From Salmonella enterica subsp. diarizonae (GTDB lineage: Bacteria; Pseudomonadota; Gammaproteobacteria; Enterobacterales; Enterobacteriaceae): a stretch of 64,000 bases of DNA. A program made the translations under genes and the position numbers. A model generated the notes under the pieces. It was not told the origin of the DNA, did no database searches, and was given only the letters and a program-made list of their open reading frames with translations. Of this stretch, positions 1 to 11,006 are shown one piece after another (positions within the stretch are counted from its first letter, which is position 1; the number at the start of each line of letters is the position of its first letter). The DNA lies in contig NZ_VXJV01000008.1 in the NCBI RefSeq assembly GCF_008692785.1, positions 186,001 through 250,000 of the forward strand. The letters are read 5' to 3'.

Positions 1-893
1 GTACGGTACAACCCAAAGTTTTTACCGTTCCGGTTAGAGCGCAGGTAAAATTTGTGCTGATAGTGATCGAGACTATATTCGTGATCTTTGCGGCGCGGTA
101 AGAATGAAAACGGCTCGGCATCGGCCAGTTCCGCGTCAAGTAATAGCACTTCGCTGGTGGTGGCGCTGGCAAGATGAATCACCACATAATGTTGCGAAGT
201 GGTTTTATGCAGGCTGACATAAAAGGTATCGTCTTTCTCTTCATATACCAGCTCATCTTGCGACGACGGAGTGCCAATCGTGTGCCGCCAAACCTGATAG
301 GGCAGCAAGGTCTTCTTATGTTTACGCACATAGTAAAGGGTCAGGGAATCATTGGCCCAGACGAATTCAGGCGCAACGTTATCCAGCAGTTCCGGATACC
401 AGTTACCGCTTTCGAGGTTACGAAAACGCAACCCATACTGACGGCGGGATAAATAATCTTCTGCCAGCGCCATGATGGTATTATCCGGCGTAATGGCAAG
501 TCCGCCGAGCGTATAAAATTCGCTGTGTGCGGCTCGCTGGTTCGCATCAAGCAAGGTTTCCCATCCATCCCACTCTTCGCTTAACGCCGATTGTCGTTGA
601 TAGATGGCATATTCGCAGCCGGGTTCATAGACATAACGGTAGCGATAGCCGTTTTTCACATACGGGGCGGAGACTTCTTTGGGCGGGATGCGATCGATAA
701 TTTCTTTTAGAATGCGGTCCTGTAACGCCTGCTGAGAGGTCATGACCTTCCGGCCATACTCATTTTCCCGATGCAGGTAATCAAGGACTTCCGGCTGCGA
801 GCGAGTGTCATCTCGCAGCCAGTAATAATTATCAATGCGCGTATCGCCATGTACGGTCATGGCATAGGGAATTCGATTGGCTTTTGGCAACAT
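1..893 (-). CDS. ptrB: Oligopeptidase B, N-terminal part (3' end outside window)
   Basis: Serine oligopeptidase (prolyl oligopeptidase family S9A) that cuts short peptides after Arg or Lys in the cytoplasm. The frame is open from ATG at 893 to the window edge, about 297 residues. The start reads [19 protein letters not shown], and the family's DNYYWLRDD motif follows near residue 22. What is visible is the N-terminal cap and most of the seven-bladed beta-propeller (for example [10 protein letters not shown] and [16 protein letters not shown]). The catalytic Ser-Asp-His domain lies outside the window. It is transcribed away from yebE, which lies upstream on the same strand with a 212-base gap. 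No frameshift is seen. Identification is by close similarity to the E. coli protein as I remember it. Confidence 0.93.
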   Translation of the reverse strand, partial: MLPKANRIPYAMTVHGDTRIDNYYWLRDDTRSQPEVLDYLHRENEYGRKVMTSQQALQDRILKEIIDRIPPKEVSAPYVKNGYRYRYVYEPGCEYAIYQRQSALSEEWDGWETLLDANQRAAHSEFYTLGGLAITPDNTIMALAEDYLSRRQYGLRFRNLESGNWYPELLDNVAPEFVWANDSLTLYYVRKHKKTLLPYQVWRHTIGTPSSQDELVYEEKDDTFYVSLHKTTSQHYVVIHLASATTSEVLLLDAELADAEPFSFLPRRKDHEYSLDHYQHKFYLRSNRNGKNFGLYR

Positions 894-1105
894 GTCGTTT
901 TTTCTTTTGCGTTAATATTTGTTATATATCACGCGGCAAACACAGCGACTTAGCATAGTCATCCCGGTCACTCACCTCGGTAAGCGTCTGAGATGTCACT
1001 GCTTCGCCGCTATCCTGCAACATGAATGACGTAAACTATCCATCCTATAAGGGTGGCAAAAGACACGCATGATGCAAGCGAAACATGTTACTTAATGGCA
1101 GGTTA

Positions 1106-1765
1106 TCAGCCAGGTAGCGCCTGTTTTTGCTGCTGCAAGTCCTGCTCGATACCGTCCCGAACATCCTGAGGAATTTTTAGCGCGTCTCCTAAAGCATTCA
1201 GGTAGCTACGTTCCATAAAGTGGTCAATATCAATGGCGGCGCAGCTCAGGAAGTAGACTTCCAGGGCTTCTTCTTCATTGCGAACGCCCTGCGCCAGACG
1301 TTGTGGATCAAGCGGCTGCTCGATAGCTTTCTCGATAAACACACGCCCTTGCTCTTCCACACCTGATTCTCGCAGTTGGTGCTCAATCGCCGCGCGTTCT
1401 TTGGCATCAATATGCCCGTCGCTTTTTGCAGCAAAAACCAGCGCCAGGATCAGTCGCTCAGTGCGAACATCCAGCGGCGTACTTTGGCTGCCGAATTGCG
1501 GCTCTCCCTGGTGCGCAGCGCGTACTTTATCTTTGTACTTATTCCACAATACGGAACCCGCCACCGCGCCACCGCCCACCAGCAAAGCGCCAGTACCATA
1601 TTTGGTTAATAATTTGCGCGAAGACTTATTGGCGACCAACAGTCCCGCCAGACCGCCCAGCGCGCCGGGAACCAGCAATTTATTTAGCCCCTGTTCACCG
1701 GAAGACGAGGCGGAAGCGCCTTTTTGCCCAAGAAGTGATTGTAATTGGTTCAACCAGTTAGCCAT
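1106..1765 (-). CDS. yebE: YebE, inner-membrane protein of unknown function (DUF533)
   Basis: 219 residues, the usual family length. The frame continues 28 codons further upstream, but ATG at 1765 is chosen because it has a GAGGGG ribosome site and gives the conserved start [15 protein letters not shown] glycine- and alanine-rich hydrophobic stretch at about residues 30-75 suggests membrane association. The rest is a TerB-like helical domain containing [13 protein letters not shown]. In E. coli the gene is reported in the Cpx envelope-stress regulon; I could not find a convincing CpxR box here. It lies downstream of yebF on the same strand with a 93-base gap. The biochemical function is unknown. 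Confidence 0.9.
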   Translation of the reverse strand: MANWLNQLQSLLGQKGASASSSGEQGLNKLLVPGALGGLAGLLVANKSSRKLLTKYGTGALLVGGGAVAGSVLWNKYKDKVRAAHQGEPQFGSQSTPLDVRTERLILALVFAAKSDGHIDAKERAAIEHQLRESGVEEQGRVFIEKAIEQPLDPQRLAQGVRNEEEALEVYFLSCAAIDIDHFMERSYLNALGDALKIPQDVRDGIEQDLQQQKQALPG

Positions 1766-1858
1766 AGTACCCCTCAAATACAGACCAATAATGGTCAAGC
1801 GTACCTGAGGGGATGTCAGGAATTGTCTGTTCCGGCAAAAGAAGCGCAAATTACGCTA

Positions 1859-2212
1859 CTAACGAGGCTTATATTCCGCCGTACCAGCTTTGCAATCAAC
1901 GATGACCTGATAATGAATGTCGGCACTTTTACCGCGAACGGTGAGTGGAACAGTCCATTTATCATTTTGACCGACAACGTCCTGCACATTAACCCACGCG
2001 ACCGGGTCAGCCTGCCCGACCTTTTTTTGGTCGTCTGCCCACCGCACGATACGATTTTGCTGGTAGTCGCGCTTCACGCTTGCCGCAATCCCGGCGGCAT
2101 CCAGCCCTTCGCACTGCGGAAACTTAACCGATTTACTCTCGGTGGATGCCGCAAATGCCGATACGCTGGCGGATAGCAACAGCAGGCTCAACAACGCTCC
2201 TCTTTTATTCAT
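1859..2212 (-). CDS. yebF: YebF, secreted colicin-M-immunity-type protein
   Basis: 117 residues starting at ATG 2212, chosen because AAGGAG sits just upstream. The frame runs 12 codons longer without a better start. A Sec signal peptide is clear: [18 protein letters not shown], with cleavage after AFA near residue 20. The mature protein has two cysteines (in FPQCEG and VDCKAG) that can form the family's disulfide. In E. coli, YebF is exported to the periplasm and then leaves the cell through porins; the native role is not settled. It sits between yebG and yebE on the same strand. Confidence 0.92.
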   Translation of the reverse strand: MNKRGALLSLLLLSASVSAFAASTESKSVKFPQCEGLDAAGIAASVKRDYQQNRIVRWADDQKKVGQADPVAWVNVQDVVGQNDKWTVPLTVRGKSADIHYQVIVDCKAGTAEYKPR

Positions 2213-2279
2213 ACTTTTCTCCTTAGCACAATGGTTCAGGAAAAGCATGGTACAAAACGCCGGGAGCGCAAGTGTGGGT

Positions 2280-2570
2280 TCACGCGGCTTGCTTTTTCGT
2301 TTTACTCACGGCGTGCTTTTCAACCGCCTGCGGAGAAGGCAACTTACCGGTTTTCAGGATGGTGCTTAACACCTCTTTATGTTCCGCCAGCCACAGCGAC
2401 AGCGCTTCGCGCTGCCCATCTTCCAGCACGACTGGCGACTGCTCAAGCCAGGTATCAAGAAGATCGGCAGTATCGAGCATTTTGTCCCAGGCGTCGGCTT
2501 CCTTTTTACTGGTAAATGACATCTTCTCCTCACCCTCGCGAATGACTACGTATTTAACTTCAACCGCCAT
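2280..2570 (-). CDS. yebG: YebG, SOS-induced DNA-damage protein
   Basis: 96 residues, small, basic and acidic patches alternating, beginning [16 protein letters not shown] and ending in a lysine-rich tail. It is a LexA-regulated gene of unknown mechanism in enterobacteria. The LexA operator at 2590-2605 lies directly upstream of the start, which agrees with damage induction. The gene is divergent from purT; the 130-base gap holds the operators for both. Confidence 0.93.
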   Translation of the reverse strand: MAVEVKYVVIREGEEKMSFTSKKEADAWDKMLDTADLLDTWLEQSPVVLEDGQREALSLWLAEHKEVLSTILKTGKLPSPQAVEKHAVSKTKKQAA

Positions 2571-2589
2571 TTTGCAGCCCCTTAGTTAA

Positions 2590-2605
2590 CTGTGTTTATA
2601 TACAG
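2590..2605 (-). promoter_or_regulatory. LexA (SOS) operator of yebG
   Basis: The sequence fits CTG-N10-CAG, with AT-rich alternating bases between the two half-sites. It lies 20 bases upstream of the yebG start. LexA repression of yebG is established in E. coli; occupation here is inferred from the match. Confidence 0.85.
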
Positions 2606-2649
2606 TATATTGTGAGGCAGCAAGAAAAGCAATCTATTCGAAAAGACAG

Positions 2650-2665
2650 ACGCAAACGTTTTCGT
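2650..2665 (+). promoter_or_regulatory. PurR operator of purT
   Basis: ACGCAAACGTTTTCGT is a near-perfect 16-base PurR box, 35 bases upstream of purT. In E. coli, PurR with hypoxanthine or guanine represses purine genes through such boxes. Confidence 0.88.
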
Positions 2666-2700
2666 ATATACTGCGCGCAGGTAAATCAGGGGACAGAAAT

Positions 2701-3879
2701 ATGACGCTATTAGGCACAGCGCTGCGTCCGGCAGCAACGCGGGTGATGTTATTAGGTGCAGGAGAATTGGGAAAAGAGGTGGCGATTGAATGCCAACGCC
2801 TGGGAATCGAGGTTATCGCCGTCGATCGCTATCCTGACGCTCCCGCCATGCATGTGGCTCACCGTTCACACGTCATTAATATGCTGGACGGCGAGGCGCT
2901 ACGTCATGTGATTACAGTGGAAAAACCGCATTATATCGTGCCAGAAATAGAAGCGATCGCCACCGATACGCTGCGTGAGCTGGAAGACGAAGGGCTGAAT
3001 GTTGTGCCCTGCGCCCGTGCTACGCAGTTAACGATGAACCGCGAAGGGATTCGTCGCCTGGCCGCAGAAGAATTAGGTCTGCCGACATCTGCGTATCGTT
3101 TTGCCGACAGTGAGGCCAGTTTTCATGATGCGGTAGCCGCAATAGGTTTTCCTTGCATCGTCAAACCGGTTATGAGCTCTTCCGGCAAAGGCCAAAGTTT
3201 TATCCGCTCAGCCGAACAGCTCGCGCAGGCATGGGAGTATGCTCAACAGGGCGGACGCGCTGGCGCGGGTCGCGTGATTGTGGAAGGCGTGGTTAAATTT
3301 GATTTTGAAATTACGTTGCTCACCGTTAGCGCCGTCGATGGCGTACATTTCTGTGCGCCGGTCGGTCATCGTCAGCAAGATGGCGACTATCGCGAATCCT
3401 GGCAGCCACAGCAGATGAGCGAACTGGCGCTGAAGCGGGCGCAAGAGATTGCCCGTCATGTGGTGCTGGCGTTAGGCGGTCATGGTCTGTTCGGCGTTGA
3501 ACTTTTCGTCTGTGGCGATGAAGTTATTTTCAGCGAAGTCTCCCCTCGCCCGCACGATACCGGAATGGTGACGTTGATTTCTCAGGATCTTTCTGAGTTT
3601 GCGCTGCATGTACGCGCCTTTTTAGGGCTGCCGGTAGGCGCTATTCGCCAGTATGGCCCCGCGGCCTCAGCCGTGATTCTGCCGCAGCTTACCAGTCAGA
3701 ATGTGACGTTTGATAATGTACACGCGGCGGTAGGGGCAGGAGTGCAGGTGCGGCTGTTTGGTAAGCCGGAGATCGACGGCGCCCGTCGTCTTGGCGTAGC
3801 GTTAGCGACAGGTGAAAACGTTGAAGAGGCGGTGATAAGAGCGCAAAAGGCCGTCAGCCGCGTGATAGTAAAAGGCTAA
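2701..3879 (+). CDS. purT: Formate-dependent phosphoribosylglycinamide formyltransferase (GART 2)
   Basis: ATP-grasp enzyme of de novo purine synthesis: it makes formyl-GAR from GAR, formate and ATP, an alternative to folate-dependent PurN. 392 residues, full length. The N-terminal [12 protein letters not shown] motif (about residues 20-30) is the GAR-binding loop. The ATP-grasp signature [10 protein letters not shown] appears near residue 160, and the metal-binding segment [11 protein letters not shown] near 280. The ATG is preceded by GGGGACAG. The PurR box upstream places it in the purine regulon. It stands alone and ends before a REP-type repeat that separates it from convergent eda. Confidence 0.97.
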   Translation: MTLLGTALRPAATRVMLLGAGELGKEVAIECQRLGIEVIAVDRYPDAPAMHVAHRSHVINMLDGEALRHVITVEKPHYIVPEIEAIATDTLRELEDEGLNVVPCARATQLTMNREGIRRLAAEELGLPTSAYRFADSEASFHDAVAAIGFPCIVKPVMSSSGKGQSFIRSAEQLAQAWEYAQQGGRAGAGRVIVEGVVKFDFEITLLTVSAVDGVHFCAPVGHRQQDGDYRESWQPQQMSELALKRAQEIARHVVLALGGHGLFGVELFVCGDEVIFSEVSPRPHDTGMVTLISQDLSEFALHVRAFLGLPVGAIRQYGPAASAVILPQLTSQNVTFDNVHAAVGAGVQVRLFGKPEIDGARRLGVALATGENVEEAVIRAQKAVSRVIVKG

Positions 3880-3883
3880 TGCG

Positions 3884-3974
3884 CCATAGCCTGATGGCGA
3901 CGCTAGCGCGTCTTATCAGGCCTACAGTTCGCAACTCATAGGCCCGATAAGCAAGCGTCATCGGGCATTTAACG
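3884..3974. repeat. REP/BIME-type palindromic repeats between purT and eda
   Basis: Two imperfect palindromes with the familiar 'gcctgatggcgac...gcgtcttatcaggcc' pattern, followed by 'ggcccgataagc...gcgtcatcgggc'. The position between two convergent genes is typical. They may act as an mRNA 3'-end stabiliser or transcription barrier for purT and eda. Confidence 0.75.
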
Positions 3975-3976
3975 GC

Positions 3977-4618
3977 TTACTGCTTTGCGCCTTCTAGCGC
4001 TTCACGCGCCAGTTTGGTGATGCGATCGTAATCACCCGCTTCCAGCGCGTCGGCCGGCACCAGCCAGGAGCCGCCGATGCACAACACGCTTTTCAGCGCC
4101 AGATAGTCACGATAGTTTGCCGGAGAGATGCCGCCGGTTGGGCAGAAACGTACCTGAGAGAACGGACCGGCAATCGCCTGTAACGCTTTGGTGCCGCCAT
4201 TCGCTTCCGCCGGGAAGAATTTGAACTCTTTCAGACCATAGTCCATGCCCAGCATCAGTTCGGAAACGGTGCTAATACCGGGGATCAATGGAATCGTACC
4301 TTCCGTTGCGGCTTTCAACAGTGGCTCAGTCAATCCCGGGCTAATCGCAAACTGCGCGCCCGCTTCCGTCACCTCCGCCAACTGTTGCGGATTGAGAACG
4401 GTTCCGGCACCGACAATCGCTTCCGGCACTTCTTTAGCGATAGCGCGAATAGCATCCATCGCGCACGCCGTACGTAAGGTCACTTCCAGAACGCGAACGC
4501 CCCCGGCCACCAGCGCTTTAGCCATTGGCACCGCGTGCTCCAGTTTATTGACTACAATGACCGGGACAACCGGGCCGGTGGTCAGGATTGCTTCTGCACT
4601 TGTTTTCCAGTTTTTCAT
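3977..4618 (-). CDS. eda: KHG/KDPG aldolase
   Basis: Class I aldolase that splits 2-keto-3-deoxy-6-phosphogluconate to pyruvate and glyceraldehyde-3-phosphate, the last step of the Entner-Doudoroff pathway. 213 residues as usual. The Schiff-base lysine is Lys133 in FKFFPAE, and the catalytic Glu45 is in LEVTLRT. The single (beta/alpha)8 barrel shows the phosphate-binding CPTGGIS near residue 158. It lies 37 bases downstream of edd, so the two are probably one transcript. Confidence 0.97.
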   Translation of the reverse strand: MKNWKTSAEAILTTGPVVPVIVVNKLEHAVPMAKALVAGGVRVLEVTLRTACAMDAIRAIAKEVPEAIVGAGTVLNPQQLAEVTEAGAQFAISPGLTEPLLKAATEGTIPLIPGISTVSELMLGMDYGLKEFKFFPAEANGGTKALQAIAGPFSQVRFCPTGGISPANYRDYLALKSVLCIGGSWLVPADALEAGDYDRITKLAREALEGAKQ

Positions 4619-4655
4619 CGGAATTCTTCTCTCGCCTGATTACAAATGTGTCATC

Positions 4656-6467
4656 TTAAAAAGTGATACAGGTTGCGCCTTGCTCCGCACCCGACAGCTT
4701 CTCGCGCAGCGCGCCGAACAACTCACGTCCCGTTCCGACGCGCGACGCGCGCAGGTCCGGAATATGAGGCTGGCGAACGGCAAGTTCTGCCTCGTCGACC
4801 AGCAGAGTTAACTCACCTGTCTGTCCATTCACGCGAATGATGTCGCCATCGCGCACTTTTGCCAGTAAGCCGCCATCGTAGGCTTCCGGCGTTACGTGGA
4901 TAGCTGAAGGCACTTTACCCGAAGCGCCTGAAAGTCGTCCATCTGTAACTAACGCGATTTTGAAACAGCGGTCCAATAATACACCAAGTGGCGGCATGAG
5001 TTTATGTAATTCTGGCATTCCATTCGCTTTTGGTCCCTGATGACGCACGACAACGACACAATCCCGGTCAAGCAGACCCGCGTCGAACGCAGGCAGCACA
5101 TCATGCTGACTTTCAAATACCACGGCAGGCGCTTCAATGATCTGATTTTCAACCGGTACCGCAGACGTCTTCATCACTGCGCGTCCCAGATTACCGCTCA
5201 GTACCTTAGTGCCGCCGTGGGGAGAGAATGGCTTATCAAAAGAGGCAATCACATCGCTATCCAGTGACGTTTCCGCGCCTTCACGCCAGTCCAGCTCGCC
5301 GTTGTTGAGCCAGGGTTCCAGCGTATAGCGTTTCAGGCCGAAGCCTGCGACAGTGTTAACGTCTTCGTGCAGCAATCCGGCATTGAGCAACTCGCGTACC
5401 AATACCGGTACGCCGCCCGCCGCCTGGAAGTGGTTAATGTCCGCCGGGCCGTTCGGATACAGGCGCGCCATCAACGGTACCACTTCCGACAAATCCGAGA
5501 AGTCATCCCAGTTGATCAGAATTCCCGCCGCGCGCGCCATCGCAACCAGATGCATGGTGTGGTTGGTGGAGCCGCCGGTAGCCAACAGCGCGACAATGCC
5601 GTTCACCACGACTTTCTCGTCGATCATTTTACCGAGCGGCATCCACGTATTGCCATTGCCGGTAAGACGAGTTACCTGACGTGCGGCAGCGGCAGTCAAT
5701 GCCTCGCGCAGCGGCGCATCCGGATGCACAAACGAAGAACCCGGCAACTGCATCCCCATAAACTCCACCACCATCTGGTTGGTGTTGGCGGTGCCGTAAA
5801 ATGTACAGGTGCCCGGCGCATGGTAAGAGGCGGCTTCCGACTCCAGCAGCGCCATTCTGTCTACTTTTCCTTCCGCATATAGCTGACGAATACGGACTTT
5901 TTCTTTATTCGCCAGGCCGCTCGCCATCGGGCCTGACGGAACAAAAATCGCGGGTAAATGACCAAAAGAGAGCGCAGCCATCGCCAGCCCCGGGACGATT
6001 TTGTCGCATACGCCGAGGAATAACGCGCCGTCGAACATATTGTGAGAGAGCCCTACCGCCGCCGACATCGCTATCACTTCGCGGCTGAGTAATGACAACT
6101 CCATGCCGTCCTGCCCTTGCGTAACGCCATCGCACATTGCCGGTACGCCGCCTGCGACCTGACCTACCGCGTTCACGGAATGCAGCGCCTGGCGAATGAT
6201 CTCCGGATAATGTTCATACGGTTGATGCGCAGAGAGCATGTCATTGTAGGAAGTAATGATGGCGATATTATTGCGCAACATACTTTTCAGCGAGGCTTTA
6301 TCCTCTGGCTGACAGGCGGCGAAGCCATGCGCCAGGTTGCCACAGGCCAATTGAGAGCGGTGAACCGTGGCGGTTTTCGCCTGCTCAATACGGGCAAGAT
6401 AGGCTTTTCGGGTCTGCTGCGAGCGTTCAACAATTCGCTGTGTTACGCGTAACAAATTAGGATTCAT
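4656..6467 (-). CDS. edd: Phosphogluconate dehydratase
   Basis: [4Fe-4S] dehydratase (IlvD/Edd family) converting 6-phosphogluconate to KDPG. 603 residues. Cluster cysteines are expected in MCDGVTQG (near residue 112), CDKIVPG (near 155) and [11 protein letters not shown] (near 220). The C-terminal barrel carries [21 protein letters not shown]. The ATG at 6467 has a GGAGCC ribosome site. It is first in edd-eda, downstream of zwf but separated by a terminator and a GntR-type operator, so it can be induced by gluconate independently of zwf. Confidence 0.97.
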   Translation of the reverse strand: MNPNLLRVTQRIVERSQQTRKAYLARIEQAKTATVHRSQLACGNLAHGFAACQPEDKASLKSMLRNNIAIITSYNDMLSAHQPYEHYPEIIRQALHSVNAVGQVAGGVPAMCDGVTQGQDGMELSLLSREVIAMSAAVGLSHNMFDGALFLGVCDKIVPGLAMAALSFGHLPAIFVPSGPMASGLANKEKVRIRQLYAEGKVDRMALLESEAASYHAPGTCTFYGTANTNQMVVEFMGMQLPGSSFVHPDAPLREALTAAAARQVTRLTGNGNTWMPLGKMIDEKVVVNGIVALLATGGSTNHTMHLVAMARAAGILINWDDFSDLSEVVPLMARLYPNGPADINHFQAAGGVPVLVRELLNAGLLHEDVNTVAGFGLKRYTLEPWLNNGELDWREGAETSLDSDVIASFDKPFSPHGGTKVLSGNLGRAVMKTSAVPVENQIIEAPAVVFESQHDVLPAFDAGLLDRDCVVVVRHQGPKANGMPELHKLMPPLGVLLDRCFKIALVTDGRLSGASGKVPSAIHVTPEAYDGGLLAKVRDGDIIRVNGQTGELTLLVDEAELAVRQPHIPDLRASRVGTGRELFGALREKLSGAEQGATCITF

Positions 6468-6587
6468 AGAGGCTCCTGAAATTTAGCTGTCCGACTACCG
6501 GGTTTACCATGTGTTTCATCAATGTGGAAAGACAGCGAACTACATGATGTCCGGCGATAATGGGGCAAAATCGTTTCAGGCAGTGTA

Positions 6588-6624
6588 ATAAAAAAAGCCT
6601 CGCGGGTGAATCCACACGAGGCTT
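6588..6624 (-). terminator. Rho-independent terminator of zwf
   Basis: On the minus strand an 8-bp stem AAGCCTCG/CGAGGCTT with a 14-base loop is followed directly by a run of seven T. It lies between zwf and edd. Confidence 0.85.
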
Positions 6625-6661
6625 AAAAGTGCAAAAATGATTCTACAATCTGTGTTAGATC

Positions 6662-6677
6662 ATGTTACCGGTAAAAT
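6662..6677 (-). promoter_or_regulatory. Candidate GntR operator upstream of edd
   Basis: ATGTTACCGGTAAAAT closely resembles the enterobacterial GntR operator (ATGTTACCSGTAACAT-like). It is about 190 bases upstream of edd, between the zwf stop codon and the zwf terminator. Control of edd-eda by gluconate through GntR is known in E. coli. The distance to the edd start is rather long, so the exact role is inferred. Confidence 0.6.
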
Positions 6678-6701
6678 AACACCTAAGAGTAAGTGGCAAA
6701 G

Positions 6702-8177
6702 TTACTCAAACTCATTCCATGAACGACCGTCACGGGTAATCATCGCCACGGACGCTACCGGTCCCCAGGTGCCCGCCTGATACGGCTTCGGCGCATCGTT
6801 GTCCATCGCCCATGCTTCGGTAATGGAATCCACCCACTTCCAGGCTTCTTCCACTTCGTCACGGCGGACAAACAGTGCCTGAATGCCACGCATCGTCTCC
6901 AGCAGCAGGCGCTCATATGCATCCGCCAGGTGCGTCTGATTGAAGGTCTCGGAGTAGCTCAGATCAAGCTTCGTGATTTGCAGGTTATGCTTATGATCCA
7001 GCCCCGGCACTTTGTTAAGCACCTGAATATCTACGCCCTCATCCGGCTGCAGGCGAATCGTCAGTTTGTTCTGCGGCAGGTCTTGCCAGGACTCTTTAAA
7101 GAGGTTCAGTTCAGGCGTCTTGAAATAAACCACGACTTCAGAGCACTTGGTTGGCAGGCGCTTACCGGTACGCAGATAGAATGGTACGCCCGCCCAACGC
7201 CAGTTATCAATGTCAACGCGGATCGCGACGAAAGTTTCGGTGTTGCTGCTTTTATTCGCCCCCTCTTCCTCCAGATAGCCCGGCACCTTTTTACCCTGCG
7301 CAAAACCAGCGGTGTATTGACCACGAACCGTTTTTTCGCGCACGTTGGAGCGATCGATACGACGCAGCGATTTCAGCACTTTCACTTTTTCATCACGAAT
7401 GCTGTCGGCGCTCAGGTCAGACGGCGGTGACATGGCAATCATGCAGAGAATTTGCAGCAAGTGGTTCTGGATCATATCGCGCATCTGGCCGGCCTGGTCA
7501 AAGTATCCCCAGCGCCCTTCAATCCCCACCTCTTCCGCTACGGTAATCTCAACATGATCGATAGTGCGGTTATCCCAGTTATTAACGAATAACGAGTTGG
7601 CAAAACGCAGCGCCAGCAGGTTGAGAACCGTTTCTTTGCCCAGATAGTGGTCAATACGGTACACCTGACACTCTTCAAAGTATTCGCCCACCTGATCATT
7701 AATCTCGCGCGAGGTTGCCAGTGAAGTACCCAACGGTTTTTCCATCACGACGCGCGCCGGTTTGGCGTTGAGTTTAGCTTCCCCTAACCCTTTACAAATA
7801 GCGCCAAAGGTGCTGGGCGGCATCGCAAAATAGTTAATGGTGGTGCGGTTTTTTTGATCCAGCATATCGCCCAGGCGACTAAACGCAGGCGTATCGTTAA
7901 CGTCAAGATTACAAAAATCCAGACGGCCGCTCAGCGTATCCCACAATCCTTCATCGATTTTTTCCTTCATGAAGGTTTCCAGCGCTTCACGCACGACGTG
8001 GGTATAGGCTTCTTTATCCCAGTCCGCGCGCCCTACCCCAATAATACGGGTATCCGGATGGATCTGGCCGGCTTTCTCAAGCTGATACAGGGAAGGCAGC
8101 AGTTTCCGGCGCGCCAGGTCGCCTTTCGCGCCGAAAATGACCAGGTCACATGCCTGGGCTGTTTGCGTTACCGCCAT
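6702..8177 (-). CDS. zwf: Glucose-6-phosphate 1-dehydrogenase
   Basis: Oxidises glucose-6-phosphate to 6-phosphogluconolactone with NADP; feeds both the pentose-phosphate and Entner-Doudoroff routes. 491 residues. The Rossmann motif [10 protein letters not shown] begins near residue 16. The catalytic segment RIDHYLGKE (His near residue 178, plus Lys) is intact. The ATG has GAGGAG upstream. It is divergent from hexR with a HexR operator between them; the SoxRS/MarA control known for E. coli zwf could not be read with confidence. Confidence 0.97.
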   Translation of the reverse strand: MAVTQTAQACDLVIFGAKGDLARRKLLPSLYQLEKAGQIHPDTRIIGVGRADWDKEAYTHVVREALETFMKEKIDEGLWDTLSGRLDFCNLDVNDTPAFSRLGDMLDQKNRTTINYFAMPPSTFGAICKGLGEAKLNAKPARVVMEKPLGTSLATSREINDQVGEYFEECQVYRIDHYLGKETVLNLLALRFANSLFVNNWDNRTIDHVEITVAEEVGIEGRWGYFDQAGQMRDMIQNHLLQILCMIAMSPPSDLSADSIRDEKVKVLKSLRRIDRSNVREKTVRGQYTAGFAQGKKVPGYLEEEGANKSSNTETFVAIRVDIDNWRWAGVPFYLRTGKRLPTKCSEVVVYFKTPELNLFKESWQDLPQNKLTIRLQPDEGVDIQVLNKVPGLDHKHNLQITKLDLSYSETFNQTHLADAYERLLLETMRGIQALFVRRDEVEEAWKWVDSITEAWAMDNDAPKPYQAGTWGPVASVAMITRDGRSWNEFE

Positions 8178-8223
8178 GTCATTCTCCTCAGTTAATCTCC
8201 TGGTACTTTAGCCAGGATATCGT

Positions 8224-8238
8224 TGTAATTTTATTACA
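8224..8238. promoter_or_regulatory. HexR operator in the zwf promoter region
   Basis: TGTAATTTTATTACA is a palindrome (TGTAAT-N3-ATTACA) that matches the HexR consensus TGTAATTAAATTACA except in the central bases. It is 47 bases upstream of the zwf start, where bound HexR would overlap the promoter. Confidence 0.75.
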
Positions 8239-8518
8239 CAGCACTGTACTGCTTTTACGAGATTACGGAAACCGTAAACGCCTTTTCATGGGTGAACTGA
8301 CGTTTGACTGGCAATATAATCGGCAAAACGCCTAATAAAATTGTCGTTTTTCCACACAAGCCGGAACCTAAAATCCGACATCGATCATGTAATGAAAAAA
8401 AACGACACCTTTTTTAACCATTTTGCTCCCTTCGGCAGTCGCCAGGGGTAATATCTAACAAAACGCGCTCGGTTTCGCGCATCATTGAAATCGCTAATAC
8501 CCATGAGCCTTGCTAATC

Positions 8519-9388
8519 ATGAATATGCTGGAAAAAGTCCAGTCTCAACTGGAACATTTAAGCAAATCTGAACGAAAAGTCGCCGATGTTATTCTGGCCG
8601 CCCCCGGCAGATCGATTCACTTAAGCATTGCCATGCTGGCCCAGGAAGCCAACGTTAGCGAGCCGACGGTGAACCGCTTCTGTCGCAGTATGAATACCCG
8701 CGGCTTTCCTGATTTTAAACTGCATCTGGCGCAAAGTCTGGCAAATGGCACCCCCTATGTTAATCGCAATGTGGATGAAGATGACAGCGTTGAGGCCTAT
8801 ACAGGAAAAATCTTCGAGTCCGCCATGGCCAGCCTCGACCATGTTCGCCAGTCGCTGGATAAATCGGCCGTCAACCGCGCGGTCGATTTACTGACCCAGG
8901 CAAAAAAAATCGCCTTTTTCGGTCTTGGTTCCTCCGCCGCGGTCGCACATGACGCCATGAACAAGTTTTTTCGCTTCAATGTACCGGTGATTTACTCCGA
9001 CGATATCGTGCTGCAACGAATGAGCTGTATGAATTGTAGCGATGATGACGTCGTCGTGCTTATTTCTCATACTGGCAGAACCAAGAGCCTGGTGGAGCTG
9101 GCGCAGTTGGCGCGGGAAAACGATGCGATGGTGATCGCCCTGACTTCCGCTGGAACCCCGCTGGCGCGCGAAGCCACGCTGGCCATTACCCTCGATGTAC
9201 CGGAAGATACAGACATTTATATGCCTATGGTCTCTCGACTTGCTCAGCTGACCGTGATAGATGTGCTGGCAACGGGATTTACTTTGCGCCGTGGGGCAAA
9301 ATTCAGAGATAACTTGAAGCGTGTCAAGGAAGCGCTCAAGGAATCGCGTTTTGATAAAGAATTACTCACCAGGAGTGATGACCGCTAA
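8519..9388 (+). CDS. hexR: HexR, RpiR-family regulator of hexose catabolism
   Basis: 289 residues. An N-terminal helix-turn-helix (residues about 1-77, with EANVSEPTVNRFCRSM as the recognition region) is followed by a SIS sugar-phosphate-binding domain (about 120-250, with FGLGSSAAVAHDA and LISHTGRT). KDPG is the known effector in related species. ATG at 8519 is preferred; a TTG three codons earlier and an ATG two codons later are alternatives, and no strong ribosome site separates them. It is divergent from zwf and upstream of pykA, both sugar-catabolic genes. Confidence 0.93.
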   Translation: MNMLEKVQSQLEHLSKSERKVADVILAAPGRSIHLSIAMLAQEANVSEPTVNRFCRSMNTRGFPDFKLHLAQSLANGTPYVNRNVDEDDSVEAYTGKIFESAMASLDHVRQSLDKSAVNRAVDLLTQAKKIAFFGLGSSAAVAHDAMNKFFRFNVPVIYSDDIVLQRMSCMNCSDDDVVVLISHTGRTKSLVELAQLARENDAMVIALTSAGTPLAREATLAITLDVPEDTDIYMPMVSRLAQLTVIDVLATGFTLRRGAKFRDNLKRVKEALKESRFDKELLTRSDDR

Positions 9389-9511
9389 AAGCAATAACAA
9401 TGTTCTACCCTTTTCGTCATCCGGGGACGTTCATTTTATACCGTTAAGGTTTCAGAACGACCGGATCAATGTTCACGCAACACCAAGTTGTTTTAGTCAA
9501 CGGAGTATTAC

Positions 9512-10954
9512 ATGTCCAGAAGGCTTCGCAGAACCAAAATCGTTACCACGTTAGGCCCGGCAACTGACCGCGATAACAACCTTGAGAAGGTTATCGCCGC
9601 GGGCGCAAACGTAGTACGTATGAACTTCTCTCACGGCTCGCCGGAAGATCATAAAATGCGTGCTGATAAAGTCCGTGAGATTGCCGCCAGACTGGGGCGT
9701 CATGTGGCTATTTTAGGCGACCTGCAAGGGCCAAAAATTCGCGTTTCCACCTTCAAAGAAGGCAAAGTGTTCCTCAACATTGGGGACAAATTTCTGTTAG
9801 ACGCGAACCTGGGTAAAGGCGAAGGCGACAAAGAAAAAGTCGGCATTGATTACAAAGGATTGCCGGCAGACGTCGTTCCCGGCGATATCCTGCTGCTTGA
9901 TGATGGTCGCGTGCAACTGAAAGTGCTTGAAGTCCAGGGCATGAAAGTCTTTACCGAAGTCACCGTCGGCGGCCCGCTGTCTAACAATAAAGGCATTAAC
10001 AAGCTCGGCGGCGGGCTTTCTGCCGAAGCACTGACCGAAAAAGACAAAGCCGATATTCAGACCGCTGCGCTGATAGGCGTTGACTATCTGGCCGTCTCCT
10101 TCCCACGCTGCGGCGAAGATCTGAACTATGCACGTCGACTGGCACGCGACGCCGGCTGCGACGCGAAAATCGTGGCTAAGGTCGAACGCGCCGAAGCGGT
10201 ATGCGATGAAAACGCCATGGACGACATCATTCTGGCATCTGACGTGGTGATGGTCGCTCGTGGCGACCTGGGCGTTGAAATCGGCGATCCGGAACTGGTC
10301 GGAATCCAGAAAGCGCTGATTCGCCGTGCGCGTCAACTGAACCGCGCAGTCATCACTGCAACCCAGATGATGGAATCGATGATCACTAACCCAATGCCAA
10401 CCCGTGCAGAAGTGATGGACGTGGCGAACGCCGTACTGGATGGCACTGATGCGGTTATGTTGTCTGCCGAAACCGCAGCCGGTCAGTATCCGTCTGAAAC
10501 CGTTGCCGCAATGGCGCGTGTCTGCCTGGGCGCAGAAAAAATCCCCAGCATCAATGTGTCTAAACACCGTCTCGACGTGCAGTTCGACAATGTCGAAGAA
10601 GCCATTGCCATGTCTGCGATGTATGCGGCAAACCATCTGAAAGGCGTTACCGCGATCATCACCATGACGGAATCCGGTCGTACCGCGCTGATGACTTCCC
10701 GTATCAGCTCCGGCCTGCCGATTTTCGCCATGTCACGCCATGAACGCACGCTGAACCTGACCGCGCTCTACCGCGGCGTAACGCCGGTGCATTTTGACAG
10801 CGCGGCTGATGGCGTTGTCGCGGCGCATGAAGCTGTTAATCTGCTGCGCGATAAAGGGTATCTGGTTTCCGGCGACCTGGTGATCGTGACCCAGGGCGAT
10901 GTAATGAGCACCGTAGGTTCGACCAATACCACGCGTATTTTGACCGTTGAGTAA
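9512..10954 (+). CDS. pykA: Pyruvate kinase II
   Basis: Transfers phosphate from phosphoenolpyruvate to ADP, the last step of glycolysis; this is the AMP-activated isozyme. 480 residues. The N-terminal barrel has [14 protein letters not shown] and [12 protein letters not shown]. The signature with catalytic Lys is [12 protein letters not shown], near residue 225. The [11 protein letters not shown] and TATQMMESM motifs follow, then the allosteric domain. The start has GGAGTATTAC upstream. Downstream lie a REP-like hairpin and a second hairpin inside an IS relic. Confidence 0.97.
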   Translation: MSRRLRRTKIVTTLGPATDRDNNLEKVIAAGANVVRMNFSHGSPEDHKMRADKVREIAARLGRHVAILGDLQGPKIRVSTFKEGKVFLNIGDKFLLDANLGKGEGDKEKVGIDYKGLPADVVPGDILLLDDGRVQLKVLEVQGMKVFTEVTVGGPLSNNKGINKLGGGLSAEALTEKDKADIQTAALIGVDYLAVSFPRCGEDLNYARRLARDAGCDAKIVAKVERAEAVCDENAMDDIILASDVVMVARGDLGVEIGDPELVGIQKALIRRARQLNRAVITATQMMESMITNPMPTRAEVMDVANAVLDGTDAVMLSAETAAGQYPSETVAAMARVCLGAEKIPSINVSKHRLDVQFDNVEEAIAMSAMYAANHLKGVTAIITMTESGRTALMTSRISSGLPIFAMSRHERTLNLTALYRGVTPVHFDSAADGVVAAHEAVNLLRDKGYLVSGDLVIVTQGDVMSTVGSTNTTRILTVE

Positions 10955-10964
10955 AACTCACCCA

Positions 10965-10991
10965 GGCCTGATAAGCGTTGCGCTATCAGGT
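10965..10991 (+). terminator. REP-like hairpin directly after pykA
   Basis: CCTGATA...TATCAGG with the inner arm GCG-TTG-CGC forms a bulged hairpin ten bases after the pykA stop. It has no T-run, so it may be a REP relic or 3'-end stabiliser rather than an efficient terminator. Confidence 0.5.
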
Positions 10992-11006
10992 ATTACTGAC
11001 GAGTCC

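Noticed and set aside
9797..10636. Long open frame on the minus strand opposite pykA (about 279 codons)
   Set aside because: It lies completely inside pykA in antisense, is Cys/His/Phe rich in an unnatural way, and has no ribosome site. It is a by-product of pykA codon usage.
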